DNA of 64,000 nt, from contig NZ_NPGA01000019.1 of the NCBI RefSeq assembly GCF_002259485.1, positions 470,404 to 534,403 of the forward strand, read 5' to 3'. Made by a program: the position numbers and the translations under genes. The notes under the pieces are model-generated. The model searched no databases, was not told the DNA's origin, and worked only from the letters and a program-made list of their open reading frames with translations. Of the stretch, positions 34,846-44,581 are shown piece after piece. The first letter of the stretch is position 1. The number at the start of each line of letters is the position of its first letter. This stretch comes from Rhodococcus sp. 14-1411-2a (lineage in GTDB: Bacteria > Actinomycetota > Actinomycetes > Mycobacteriales > Mycobacteriaceae).

Positions 34846-34886
34846 ACGGCCCTGCCGCAGAACCGCTGGTTCCGGGGCAGGGCCGT
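34846..34886 (-). terminator. Terminator after the DoxX gene
   Basis: An 11-bp perfect stem (34846-34856 with 34876-34886) whose loop contains a second small stem (GAACC/GGTTC). It lies 36 bases beyond the DoxX stop and 73 bases before the helD start on the same strand, separating the two transcripts. Confidence 0.7.
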
Positions 34887-34921
34887 CTACGCGAACGTCG
34901 CTGTGTGGTGTCTGCGAAAAA

Positions 34922-36112
34922 TTACTTCGCGTACTGCTGCAGCTTCTTGTCCAAGTTCTTCTGAGCCTTGGCAACTCGCTTCTCGAGCTTGGCGCGAGCC
35001 TGCTCGGTCACCTTCTCGAGCTCCTTGCTCTGCTTCTCGGCGCGCTTGCGAGCGCGCTTGCTCAGCGTGTCGACGCGATCGGACGCCAGATCGGCCCACG
35101 TGACTCCGCGCTTCTGCGCCTCGTCGGCGAGGACGGAACCCTTCTCGGCCGCCAGATCGGCGAGCTTGGACGCGCGCTTCTGCGCGACATCGGCCAATTC
35201 GCCGCGACGATCGGCAGCGACGTCGACGAGCTTGGAGCCACGCTTCTGTGCGAGCTCCGCCAGGTCGGTCCCGCGATGGGCTGCCTTGTCGGCGAGCTTG
35301 GAGCCGCGCTTCTGTGCCTCGTCGGCCAAGTCGCTACCGCGGTCGGCGGCCAGTTCGGCGAGCTTGGATCCACGCTTCTGTGCTTCCTCGGCGAGCACCG
35401 AACCCTTGTCGGCGGCCACGTGAGCCCAGCGGTTCAGTGCCGGCTGAGCTACGTCGGCCAGCTCCGAGCCCTTCTCGGTAGCGATATCGGCGAGCTTGGC
35501 CAACTTGGGCTGGGCGGCATCGGCGAACTTGGCCAGCTTCGGCTGTGCAGCCTCGGCCAGATCGGCGCTGCGGCTCGCGGCGACGGCTGCGATTTCCTTG
35601 ACGCGCTCACCGGTCTCATGGGTGGAGTGACCCGGCAGTGCCGAGACGACGGTCTCCTGCGCGCGGCGTGCTGCCCGCTTGCTACGCCATGCGACGGACG
35701 GCTTGCCCTCGGTGTCGACGGCTGCGATGAGCAGTCCGCCGAGCAGGCTCAGGTTCTTGAAGAAGTGGATTCGCTGCGCAGCCTTGGTCTCCGGGTCGGT
35801 CTCGTTCCAGAAGGCGTGTCCGGCGAGCGTCGTCGGTACGAGACTTCCGGCGAGAGCCAGCGAGGCGATGCGCGGTGCCTTGCCGGTGGCCAGCAGAATG
35901 CCACCCGCGACCTGGATTCCACCGTTGATACGGACCAGCGTCTCCGGGTCGTTCGGCACGTTCGCGGTGACCTCGTTGGGGAGGACGTCCTTGCCCTGCT
36001 CGATCAACGGGGTGGCGGCCTGGGCCTTGCCGGTGGGATTACGGAGTGCGTCGACGCCCCCTGCGATGAAAATCGTAGACATCAGCGGACGGGCGATACG
36101 GCGGACCAGCAT
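34922..36112 (-). CDS. DoxX-family membrane protein with 11-residue-repeat helical tail
   Basis: A 396-residue protein in two parts. Residues 1-135 are a DoxX-type membrane domain (RRIARPLMSTIFIAGGVDAL, IQVAGGILLATGKAPRIASL, HAFWN, FFKNLSLLGGLLIAA), about four spans. Residues 182-355 are some fifteen tandem 11-residue units with the consensus SKLADLAxxRG, predicted as one long amphipathic helix, followed by a Lys-rich coiled coil to the end. DoxX proteins are linked to membrane redox defence in mycobacteria. The tail could lie along the membrane or oligomerise; this is inference. AGGAGG six bases before ATG 36112 sets the start. A hairpin follows the gene. Confidence 0.87.
   Translation of the reverse strand: MLVRRIARPLMSTIFIAGGVDALRNPTGKAQAATPLIEQGKDVLPNEVTANVPNDPETLVRINGGIQVAGGILLATGKAPRIASLALAGSLVPTTLAGHAFWNETDPETKAAQRIHFFKNLSLLGGLLIAAVDTEGKPSVAWRSKRAARRAQETVVSALPGHSTHETGERVKEIAAVAASRSADLAEAAQPKLAKFADAAQPKLAKLADIATEKGSELADVAQPALNRWAHVAADKGSVLAEEAQKRGSKLAELAADRGSDLADEAQKRGSKLADKAAHRGTDLAELAQKRGSKLVDVAADRRGELADVAQKRASKLADLAAEKGSVLADEAQKRGVTWADLASDRVDTLSKRARKRAEKQSKELEKVTEQARAKLEKRVAKAQKNLDKKLQQYAK
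35045..35569 (-). repeat. Tandem 33-bp repeats inside the DoxX gene
   Basis: The coding sequence for residues 182-355 is built of about fifteen degenerate 33-base units, each encoding 11 residues such as SKLAELAADRG, SDLADEAQKRG and TDLAELAQKRG. Alternate units are more alike, so a 66-base period is also visible. The reading frame is kept throughout. Such arrays may vary in copy number between strains. Confidence 0.85.
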
Positions 36113-36249
36113 TGACAGCCTCCTGCGTAGTTTCTCGTGTCATCGGCGGTGGAACCATGGACGGCACGGCGGTCCGAAAACCTACCGCTGTGCGTCCTTT
36201 TGTCACACTATTCATACCCCGTGGTTCGCGGTCTCAAGCACGCCGATCG

Positions 36250-36924
36250 TTACCAACCCCTGGCGCGCCATTCGTCCAGGTGAGGGCGCTCGGCACCGAG
36301 CGTCGTGTCCTTACCGTGCCCCGGGTAGACAACGGTCTCGTCGTCGAAGCGGTCGAACAGTTTCGCTGTCACGTCGTCGAGCAGACGGGTGAAATCCTCG
36401 GGGCTGCCCGTCTTGCCGACGCCACCGGGAAAGAGGGAATCTCCGGTGAAGAGGTGGGTGCGCGCGCCCTCGGCATCGGTCAGTGCGAGTGTGATGGAGC
36501 CGGGAGTGTGTCCGATCAGGTGCACCACATCGAACGTGAGCTCTCCCACCGTCACGGTGTCCCGATCGGCGAGCAGGCGGTCGGGAGCCACAGGCAGGGG
36601 ACCTGCATCGAGTTCGTGGGCTGCGGTCGGAGAGTCCGTACCGCCGGCGATGTCTGCCAGCGCCTGCCAGTGGTCGGCGTGCTGATGAGTCGTCACGATG
36701 AGTGAGAGCGTCGGCGCGTTCCTGTCGATGAGCGACGAGATGCGGTCGGCCTCGTTTGCAGCGTCGATCAGCACCGAGTGGCCTGTTGCGGAACAGACGA
36801 CAAGGTAGGTGTTGTTGTCCATGGGGCCGACCGACATCTTCGTGATCGTCGCTCCGGGAATCGTTCGCCGCTGCGGCTGCGAGCCCTGAGAGACGACGCC
36901 GGTGTAGTTGTCATCGATGACCAT
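36250..36924 (-). CDS. MBL-fold metallo-hydrolase (glyoxalase II-like)
   Basis: A 224-residue metallo-beta-lactamase-fold hydrolase. The zinc motif is THQHADH (His80, His82, Asp84, His85 from this start), followed by the GHTPGSI histidine, the bridging Asp in FTGDSLFPGGVGKTG, and the last His in YPGHGKDT. This is the layout of glyoxalase II-like thioester hydrolases. It is the counterpart in place of M. tuberculosis Rv1637c, beside uvrA. The open frame runs up to a GTG at 37053; ATG 36924 (MVIDDNYTG) fits homologues best, with ATG 36939 as another choice. It is divergent from uvrA. The substrate is not known. Confidence 0.87.
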   Translation of the reverse strand: MVIDDNYTGVVSQGSQPQRRTIPGATITKMSVGPMDNNTYLVVCSATGHSVLIDAANEADRISSLIDRNAPTLSLIVTTHQHADHWQALADIAGGTDSPTAAHELDAGPLPVAPDRLLADRDTVTVGELTFDVVHLIGHTPGSITLALTDAEGARTHLFTGDSLFPGGVGKTGSPEDFTRLLDDVTAKLFDRFDDETVVYPGHGKDTTLGAERPHLDEWRARGW

Positions 36925-37199
36925 GAGGTGCTCGTCCATTTCCAGGACGCTACCGTCGTCGACGGCATGATGGGCGTCGGGGTCGCGCAGCTGGAAAAGG
37001 GTGTCGGTGCCTGGATCTACCATTGCTACTGCGTGAGGTTCGTCCCTCACCACAACAGGTTTTCGACGTGGGGTCCACGGTTACACGACGTGTGACCGGT
37101 GCGTCGGCATCACACGTCATCACGCGACTCGAAGGTCGTGCAGTGCTGCGCCCCGCAGCAACTCGGCTGGACGTGCTCGTTCGGAAAGAAGGGAACACA

Positions 37200-40130
37200 G
37201 TGGCGGATCGCCTGATAGTGCGAGGTGCACGGGAGCACAATCTGCGGGGAGTCGACATCGACCTGCCGCGGGATGCGCTGATCGTGTTCACGGGTCTGTC
37301 CGGATCGGGCAAATCCTCACTCGCCTTCGACACGATCTTCGCCGAAGGGCAGCGTCGCTACGTGGAGTCGCTGTCCGCATACGCGCGGCAGTTCCTCGGC
37401 CAGATGGACAAGCCGGACGTCGATTTCATCGAGGGCCTCTCGCCTGCGGTCTCCATCGATCAGAAATCGACCAACCGCAACCCGCGATCGACCGTAGGCA
37501 CCATCACCGAGGTCTACGACTACCTCCGGCTGTTGTACGCGCGTGCAGGAACGGCTCACTGCCCGGTGTGCGGCGAGCAGATCGCCAAGCAGACTCCGCA
37601 GCAGATCGTCGATCAGGTGCTGGACATGGAGGAGGGCCTGAAGTTCCAGGTTCTAGCGCCGGTGGTTCGTACCCGCAAGGGTGAGTTCGTCGACCTGTTC
37701 GACTCGTTGAACACGCAGGGCTACTCGCGTGTTCGCGTCGACGGCGTCGTACATCAGCTCACGAGCCCGCCGGTGCTCAAGAAGCAGGAGAAGCACGACA
37801 TCGAGGTCGTCGTCGACCGCCTCACCGTCAAGTCGAGCTCGAAGCAGCGTCTGACCGACTCGGTGGAAACCGCCCTTCGGCTGGCCGACGGCATCGTGGT
37901 GCTCGACTTCGTCGACCGTGACGAGAATGCGTCGGACCGTGAGCGCCGGTTCTCCGAGAAGCTCGCCTGCCCCAACGGACACCCGTTGTCCATCGACGAT
38001 CTCGAACCGCGGTCGTTCTCCTTCAACTCGCCGTACGGTGCGTGCCCGGATTGCGTCGGACTCGGCGTGCGCAAGGAGGTCGATCCGGAGCTGGTCGTTC
38101 CCGACGGCGATCTCAGCCTCGCCGACGGTGCCATCGCACCGTGGTCGATGGGCCAGACGTCGGAGTACTTCGGCCGCCTGCTCTCCGGGCTCGCCGACGC
38201 CATGGGATTCGACCTGAACGCGCCGTGGAACAAGTTGCCCGCCAAGGTCAAGCGCGCAGTCCTCGAGGGCAGCGATCACCAGGTGCACGTGAAGTACAAG
38301 AACCGCTACGGTCGCACGCGCTCGTACTACGCCGAGTTCGAGGGTGTGATGCCGTTCCTGCACCGCCGGTTGGAGCAGACCGAGTCCGAGCAGATGAAGG
38401 AACGCTACGACGGCTACATGCGCGACGTGCCGTGTCCCACCTGCAACGGGGCGCGGCTGCGGCCGGAGATCCTGTCGGTGACGATCGCGGCGGGCGACTT
38501 CGGCCCTAAGTCGATTGCCGAGGTGTGCGAATTGTCGATCGCCGACACCGCGAATTTCCTCAACAGCCTCACTCTCGGTCGCCGCGAGGAAGCAATCGCC
38601 GGGCAGGTCCTCAAGGAGGTACAGGCTCGCCTCGGCTTCCTGCTGGACGTCGGTCTGGAATACCTGTCACTGGCCAGGACCGCAGGCTCGCTGTCCGGCG
38701 GCGAGGCCCAGCGCATCCGACTCGCCACCCAGATCGGATCGGGACTCGTCGGTGTTCTGTACGTTCTCGACGAGCCGTCGATCGGACTGCATCAGCGCGA
38801 CAACCGTCGGCTCATCGACACGTTGACGCGGTTGCGCGACCTCGGAAACACCCTCATCGTCGTCGAGCACGACGAGGACACCATCCGTACCTCCGACTGG
38901 ATCGTCGACATCGGTCCGTTGGCGGGTGAGCACGGCGGACGCGTCGTGCACAGCGGTTCGTACGAGGACCTGCTGACCAACGAGGAATCGCTGACCGGTG
39001 CGTATCTGTCCGGACGGATGGAGATTCCGCTGCCCGACACCCGTCGTGTCGTGGACAAGAAGCGTCAGGTCACCGTGGTCGGTGCCCGCGAGCACAATCT
39101 CCGTGGCATCGACGTCAGCTTCCCGCTCGGTGTGCTGACCTCGGTCACCGGGGTGTCGGGTTCGGGCAAGTCCACACTCGTCAACGACATTCTCGCGACG
39201 GTGATGGCCAACAAGCTCAACGGTGCCCGCCAGGTTCCCGGTCGGCACACCCGCATCAACGGCCTCGATCAGCTCGACAAGCTGGTGCGGGTGGATCAGT
39301 CGCCGATCGGACGCACGCCGCGCTCGAACGCGGCCACGTACACCGGTGTGTTCGACAAGATCCGCACGCTGTTCGCGGCGACCACCGAGGCCAAGGTGCG
39401 CGGCTATCAGCCCGGTCGGTTCTCGTTCAACGTCAAGGGCGGCCGGTGCGAGGCATGCTCGGGAGACGGCACACTCAAGATCGAGATGAACTTCCTGCCG
39501 GACGTCTACGTTCCGTGCGAGGTCTGTGAGGGTGCGCGATACAACCGCGAGACGCTCGAAGTCCATTACAAGGGCAAGACCATCGCCGAGGTCCTGGACA
39601 TGCCGATCGAGGAGGCTGCCGACTTCTTCGAGGCCATCACCTCGATCCACCGCTACCTCAAGACACTCGTCGAGGTCGGTCTCGGGTACGTCCGACTCGG
39701 CCAACCGGCAACGACGTTGTCCGGCGGCGAGGCGCAACGCGTCAAGCTGGCAGCGGAACTGCAGAAGCGGTCCACCGGCCGCACGGTCTACATTCTCGAC
39801 GAACCGACCACCGGCCTGCACTTCGAGGACATTCGCAAGCTGCTCGGCGTCGTGAACGGCTTGGTGGACAAGGGCAACACGGTGATCGTGATCGAGCACA
39901 ATCTCGACGTCATCAAGGTCTCGGACTGGGTCATCGACATGGGCCCCGAAGGTGGCTCGGGCGGCGGAACGGTTGTGGCGCAGGGTGATCCGGAGGCAGT
40001 GGCGGCGGTCTCGGAAAGCTACACCGGCAAGTTCCTGCAGGAGGCGCTCACCCGGGAGTCGGTCGTCGCCCCGCCGGTGAAGGCGGCTGCGAAGAAGCGT
40101 AGGCCTCGCAAGGTCGCCGCCGTCCGATAA
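37200..40130 (+). CDS. uvrA: Excinuclease ABC subunit A
   Basis: The DNA-damage sensor of nucleotide excision repair: an ATPase dimer that loads UvrB. The 976-residue protein has two ABC modules. Module 1 has Walker [11 protein letters not shown] (31-40) and signature [14 protein letters not shown] with [10 protein letters not shown]. Module 2 has Walker [14 protein letters not shown] and signature [14 protein letters not shown] with [10 protein letters not shown]. Zinc-binding cysteine clusters appear (CPNGH with CPDC, and CEACSGDG with CEVCEG). The GTG at 37200 is preceded by AAGGGA and gives the normal N-terminus [17 protein letters not shown]; the frame open further upstream is not supported. 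No LexA box was seen. A bidirectional terminator follows. Confidence 0.97.
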   Translation: MADRLIVRGAREHNLRGVDIDLPRDALIVFTGLSGSGKSSLAFDTIFAEGQRRYVESLSAYARQFLGQMDKPDVDFIEGLSPAVSIDQKSTNRNPRSTVGTITEVYDYLRLLYARAGTAHCPVCGEQIAKQTPQQIVDQVLDMEEGLKFQVLAPVVRTRKGEFVDLFDSLNTQGYSRVRVDGVVHQLTSPPVLKKQEKHDIEVVVDRLTVKSSSKQRLTDSVETALRLADGIVVLDFVDRDENASDRERRFSEKLACPNGHPLSIDDLEPRSFSFNSPYGACPDCVGLGVRKEVDPELVVPDGDLSLADGAIAPWSMGQTSEYFGRLLSGLADAMGFDLNAPWNKLPAKVKRAVLEGSDHQVHVKYKNRYGRTRSYYAEFEGVMPFLHRRLEQTESEQMKERYDGYMRDVPCPTCNGARLRPEILSVTIAAGDFGPKSIAEVCELSIADTANFLNSLTLGRREEAIAGQVLKEVQARLGFLLDVGLEYLSLARTAGSLSGGEAQRIRLATQIGSGLVGVLYVLDEPSIGLHQRDNRRLIDTLTRLRDLGNTLIVVEHDEDTIRTSDWIVDIGPLAGEHGGRVVHSGSYEDLLTNEESLTGAYLSGRMEIPLPDTRRVVDKKRQVTVVGAREHNLRGIDVSFPLGVLTSVTGVSGSGKSTLVNDILATVMANKLNGARQVPGRHTRINGLDQLDKLVRVDQSPIGRTPRSNAATYTGVFDKIRTLFAATTEAKVRGYQPGRFSFNVKGGRCEACSGDGTLKIEMNFLPDVYVPCEVCEGARYNRETLEVHYKGKTIAEVLDMPIEEAADFFEAITSIHRYLKTLVEVGLGYVRLGQPATTLSGGEAQRVKLAAELQKRSTGRTVYILDEPTTGLHFEDIRKLLGVVNGLVDKGNTVIVIEHNLDVIKVSDWVIDMGPEGGSGGGTVVAQGDPEAVAAVSESYTGKFLQEALTRESVVAPPVKAAAKKRRPRKVAAVR

Positions 40131-40174
40131 GCGCTGCAGTCAGCTGGCACCGTCCGGTTCGGACCCCGTGAACG

Positions 40175-40212
40175 ACGAAGCCGCATCCGGTAGTCACCGG
40201 ATGCGGCTTCGT
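40175..40212. terminator. Bidirectional terminator between uvrA and the DUF1844 gene
   Basis: A perfect 17-bp stem (40175-40191 with 40196-40212) and a four-base loop, between the convergent ends of the two genes. Confidence 0.85.
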
Positions 40213-40242
40213 GCGTCGGTCTCGACTTGGCTGGTGTTCTGC

Positions 40243-40629
40243 TCAGTGCACCGGACCGGTGTACTTCTCGCCGGGGCCCTTTCCCGGCTCGTCCGGATGG
40301 GCCGAGGCTTCCCGGAATGCGCGCTGCAGTGCCTGCAGGCCGTCGCGGATGGGTCCGGCATGGGGGCCGAGGTATTCCACCGACGCGGTGACCAGGCCGG
40401 CCAAGGCGGTGATGACGCGGCGTGCCTCGTCGAGGTCGAGGTAGGGGCTCTCCGCGGGATCCGGCTCGGACAGTCCCAACTTCTCGGCTGCGGAACTCAT
40501 CAGCATCACCGCAGCGCGGCTGATGACCTCGACCGCGGGGACTTCGGCGAGTTCACGGACTTCGGGCTCGGTGCCGACGGGGTCGGCACCCGCGGGATCG
40601 CCATCGGCGGGAGTGGGGGCGCTGGTCAT
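40243..40629 (-). CDS. DUF1844 protein
   Basis: A 128-residue soluble protein of the DUF1844 family. The conserved core is VEVISRAAVMLMSSAAEKLG followed by YLDLDEARRVITALAGLV and an EYLGPHAGPIRDGLQ segment. Both termini are Pro/Gly/Asp-rich and probably disordered. Its place, divergent from infC, is common in actinobacteria, which suggests a link with translation, but no function is known. The start is ATG 40629; the frame further upstream lies over the infC promoter region and is a shadow. Confidence 0.85.
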   Translation of the reverse strand: MTSAPTPADGDPAGADPVGTEPEVRELAEVPAVEVISRAAVMLMSSAAEKLGLSEPDPAESPYLDLDEARRVITALAGLVTASVEYLGPHAGPIRDGLQALQRAFREASAHPDEPGKGPGEKYTGPVH

Positions 40630-40702
40630 GCCTACGAGAATCCCACGCCGCCTGCAGCGGGGAGAATCGGGTGCCGACGCTGTCGGGGGCGATCGGGCTC
40701 GA

Positions 40703-40732
40703 TTGTCGGTTTCTCGAATCGGCTGGTAGTGT
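40703..40732 (+). promoter_or_regulatory. Candidate infC promoter
   Basis: TTGTCG (40703-40708) and TAGTGT (40727-40732) are 18 bases apart. Transcription from about 40739 would give a leader of about 350 nt before infC. Confidence 0.5.
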
Positions 40733-40738
40733 AACTCG

Positions 40739-41092
40739 ACGACCGTCTTCGGCGTGCGCTCCTCGATGGAGTTCACCGCACGGAGGCAGCAAGTGGAGCC
40801 CGACTCCCACCGGCACGTAGCCTTCAACAAGCTACTTCCCGGTCCGGTCGCACGAAGGAAGTCCTCATCGGCCTCCTGCGTGCTTCCTCCCAGTGAGGAG
40901 ACTGTACGACGACAGTTGTCGTACGGGTCGACCGGTCGACATCGGGCCCTGCTATCGGATCACACCGAGAGCAGGGTTTTTTCGTTGCAGCGGTTCACAT
41001 CGCTGCGGGGAATGTCGAGGATCGACGGCGACGGGCTGTGCCAGTGGCAGGCGGTCGGGTTACACACCACACCGCACTACCTAGGAGGCCCC
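40739..41092 (+). promoter_or_regulatory. Long structured infC-rpmI-rplT leader with terminator-like hairpin
   Basis: The leader holds a perfect 7-bp hairpin at 40904-40924 (GTACGAC / GTCGTAC). After it comes an intrinsic-terminator-like element at 40947-40982: CCCTGCT pairs with AGCAGGG and six T follow directly, which is rare in this GC-rich genome. This looks like an attenuator for the IF3-L35-L20 operon. A GTG at 40793 with GGAGG six bases upstream opens a frame that runs without a stop through the terminator and into infC. In Firmicutes this operon is controlled by L20 binding to its leader; whether that applies here is unknown. Confidence 0.6.
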
Positions 41093-41752
41093 ATCAGCAC
41101 TGAGACCCGCATCAACGATCGCATCCGAGTTCCCGAGGTCCGGCTTGTCGGACCGGGCGGTGAACAGGTGGGGATCGTGCGTGTTGAAGATGCACTCCGC
41201 TTGGCTCTCGAAGCCGACCTCGATCTTGTAGAAGTAGCTCCCGACGCACGTCCGCCGGTCTGCAAGATCATGGACTACGGGAAGTTCAAGTACGAGGCTG
41301 CGCAGAAGGCGCGCGAATCGCGCAAGAACCAGACGCTCACCGTCATCAAGGAGCAGAAGCTCCGTCCCAAGATCGACGCGCACGACTACGAGACGAAGAA
41401 GCGCAACGTCGTTCGCTTCCTCGAAGCCGGCTCGAAGGTCAAGGTCACCATCATGTTCCGCGGTCGCGAGCAGTCGCGTCCCGAGCTCGGCTTCCGTCTG
41501 CTGCAGCGCCTGGGCGCGGACGTCGCGGAGCTCGGCTTCGTGGAGACCTCGGCCAAGCAGGACGGCCGCAACATGACGATGGTGTTGGCACCGCACAAGG
41601 GTGCCAAGACTCGCGTCAAGGCACAGGAGAGCGCAGCGGCTCCGCCCGCGCAGCGCGCACCGGCCCCCGCGCCGGAACAGCCCGCCGATGCAGCCCCGGC
41701 TGCCGAAGCACCGGCCGCAGCAGCTCCGGCTACTCCGGCGCAGACCAACTGA
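41093..41752 (+). CDS. infC: Translation initiation factor IF-3 (apparent ATC start)
   Basis: IF3 binds the 30S subunit, keeps it free of 50S and checks start codons. The N-terminal domain is [22 protein letters not shown], with a linker rich in Lys/Arg ([15 protein letters not shown]). The C-terminal domain has [19 protein letters not shown] and [21 protein letters not shown] tail of about 35 Ala/Pro-rich residues follows. No ATG, GTG or TTG lies at the family start. Instead ATC 41093 has AGGAGG four bases upstream, and it is taken as the start. Rare start codons in infC are a known self-control device in E. coli (AUU). In-frame ATGs further upstream lie in the leader. The product is 219 residues. 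Confidence 0.9.
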   Translation: MSTETRINDRIRVPEVRLVGPGGEQVGIVRVEDALRLALEADLDLVEVAPDARPPVCKIMDYGKFKYEAAQKARESRKNQTLTVIKEQKLRPKIDAHDYETKKRNVVRFLEAGSKVKVTIMFRGREQSRPELGFRLLQRLGADVAELGFVETSAKQDGRNMTMVLAPHKGAKTRVKAQESAAAPPAQRAPAPAPEQPADAAPAAEAPAAAAPATPAQTN

Positions 41753-41868
41753 GCCTCGCGCTCTACCAGTAAGACAGCCCTACACCTGCTTCGGTACACA
41801 GCTGGTCCGTAGCGATGTACGGCTGTGCCATGCAACACCGAAGAGCTATTACAGAAGAAGAGGATTTC

Positions 41869-42063
41869 ATGCCCAAGCAGAAGACCCACAGTGGTGCCAA
41901 GAAGCGATTCAAGGTGTCCGGCAGCGGCAAGATCCTGCGCCAGAAGGCCGGCCGTCGCCACCTGCTCGAGCACAAGCCCACCAAGGTGACTCGTCGCCTC
42001 GATGGTGTCGCCGTTGTCAAGAAGGCCGACGTGCCGCGGATCAAGCGCCTGCTCGGCATCTGA
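41869..42063 (+). CDS. rpmI: 50S ribosomal protein L35
   Basis: A 64-residue basic ribosomal protein of normal length. It starts [20 protein letters not shown] and has the family's [16 protein letters not shown]. The ATG at 41869 is preceded by AGAGGA; an earlier in-frame ATG (41815) is not used in the family. It lies 116 bases after infC and 86 before rplT, as the middle gene of the infC operon. Confidence 0.97.
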   Translation: MPKQKTHSGAKKRFKVSGSGKILRQKAGRRHLLEHKPTKVTRRLDGVAVVKKADVPRIKRLLGI

Positions 42064-42149
42064 TTCGGCCCGCCGCCGACTGATTTCGGTCGGCTTCATC
42101 CCATTACCATTCGGGGTTTCACACACCCCCAGATCGACAGGATTCACCA

Positions 42150-42539
42150 GTGGCACGCGTAAAAAGGGCCGTCAACGCCCAGAAGAAGCGCCGTTCGATT
42201 CTCGAAGCGTCCAAGGGCTACCGCGGACAGCGCTCACGTCTGTACACCAAGGCCAAGGAGCAGCAGCTCCACTCGCTGACCTATGCGTACCGGGACCGCC
42301 GCGCGCGCAAGGGTGACTTCCGCAAGCTGTGGATCACGCGTATCAACGCTGCAGCTCGCGCCAACGACATCACGTACAACCGCTTCGTCCAGGGCCTCAA
42401 GGCCGCAGGCGTCGAGGTCGACCGCAAGATCCTCGCCGAGCTCGCTGTGTCGGATGCTGCGGCGTTCGCAAGCCTGGTCGCCATCGCCAAGGCCGCGCTG
42501 CCTGCCGATGTCAACGCTCCGGCCGGAGAAGCAGCCTGA
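42150..42539 (+). CDS. rplT: 50S ribosomal protein L20
   Basis: A 129-residue early-assembly 23S rRNA-binding protein. The sequence [35 protein letters not shown] and [19 protein letters not shown] is characteristic. It has a GTG start at 42150. In other bacteria L20 represses its own operon through the infC leader, which makes the structured leader upstream of infC here of interest. The rRNA methyltransferase gene follows after 38 bases. Confidence 0.97.
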   Translation: MARVKRAVNAQKKRRSILEASKGYRGQRSRLYTKAKEQQLHSLTYAYRDRRARKGDFRKLWITRINAAARANDITYNRFVQGLKAAGVEVDRKILAELAVSDAAAFASLVAIAKAALPADVNAPAGEAA

Positions 42540-42577
42540 GCGAGTCGACGTACGACGACTCAACACCGAAACGGCCC

Positions 42578-43384
42578 GTGGATTCGCTGACCGAGCGAAC
42601 TCCGCGGGTCGTTTCGGCCGTCAAGCTCGCTCGAGCCGCAGAACGCAAGAAGACCGGGCTCTTTCTGGCCGAAGGCTTCAATGCGGTGTCCGAGGCGGCC
42701 CGGTCCCGGTTGGTTCGTGAGCTGTTCTTCACCGCGGATGCTCTCGAGCGCCACCGCGACCTCATCGCGTCCGTCGAGGCGGGTGGCGCACGAGTTCATC
42801 CGATGACCGACCGTGCTGCGAAAGCCTTGTCCGACACGGTCACTCCGCAGGGTCTCATCGCGGTCACCGAGTTGGTCGACGTCCCGATCGTCCGTGCGTT
42901 GGCCGGAACACCGCGGCTGGTGGCCGTACCGGTGGAGACGGCCGAGCCGGGCAATGCCGGGACTGTGATTCGCGTCGCCGACGCGGCAGGAGCGGATTCG
43001 GTCGTTCTGCTGGGCGATTCGGTGGATCCCCACAACGGCAAATGCGTCCGCGCCTCGGCGGGCAGCGTGTTCCATCTGCCCATCGCTCGGGAGCGATCGA
43101 TCGAGTCCGGGATCGACGCGTTGCGCAGGGCGGGTCTGACCATCGTCGCGACGGCCGCCGATGGCGAAGTGGACTTGGACGACGCGGACGAGCTGCTCAC
43201 GCAACCGACCGCGTGGTTGTTCGGCAACGAGGCACACGGACTCTCGGAGTCCGTGACGCGCGGCGCCGATCACCGCATTCGAATCCCGATCCACGGCCGC
43301 GCCGAGAGCCTCAACCTGGCGACCGCCGCGGCGATCTGCCTGTACGCGAGTGCCAGGGCGCAGCGACGCTCCGAAACCCCGTGA
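42578..43384 (+). CDS. TrmH/SpoU-family RNA 2'-O-methyltransferase
   Basis: A 268-residue SPOUT methyltransferase that would methylate a ribose in rRNA or tRNA using SAM. The N-terminal substrate-binding domain (SAVKLARAAERKKTGLFLAEG) is followed by the trefoil-knot motifs: VLLGDSVDPHNGKCVRASAG, WLFGNEAHGLSE and IPIHGRAESLNLATAAAICLY. The start is taken as GTG 42578 (VDSLTERTPRVVSA), which matches the family N-terminus; there is no clear ribosome-binding site, and coupling to rplT is possible. It is the counterpart in place of M. tuberculosis tsnR (Rv1644). Resistance to thiostrepton should not be assumed from the name. Confidence 0.9.
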   Translation: MDSLTERTPRVVSAVKLARAAERKKTGLFLAEGFNAVSEAARSRLVRELFFTADALERHRDLIASVEAGGARVHPMTDRAAKALSDTVTPQGLIAVTELVDVPIVRALAGTPRLVAVPVETAEPGNAGTVIRVADAAGADSVVLLGDSVDPHNGKCVRASAGSVFHLPIARERSIESGIDALRRAGLTIVATAADGEVDLDDADELLTQPTAWLFGNEAHGLSESVTRGADHRIRIPIHGRAESLNLATAAAICLYASARAQRRSETP

Positions 43385-43396
43385 GCAGGTCTCACC

Positions 43397-44525
<1,129 letters not shown>

Positions 44526-44581
44526 CGGACGTTCTTCACCCGCCCCACTTCTTCTCGGATACAAGAAAGAGCTGAGCACAC

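Noticed and set aside
34774..34921. Rifamycin-associated element upstream of helD
   Set aside because: No stretch resembling the known palindromic element was found; the only hairpin there fits a terminator of the DoxX gene.
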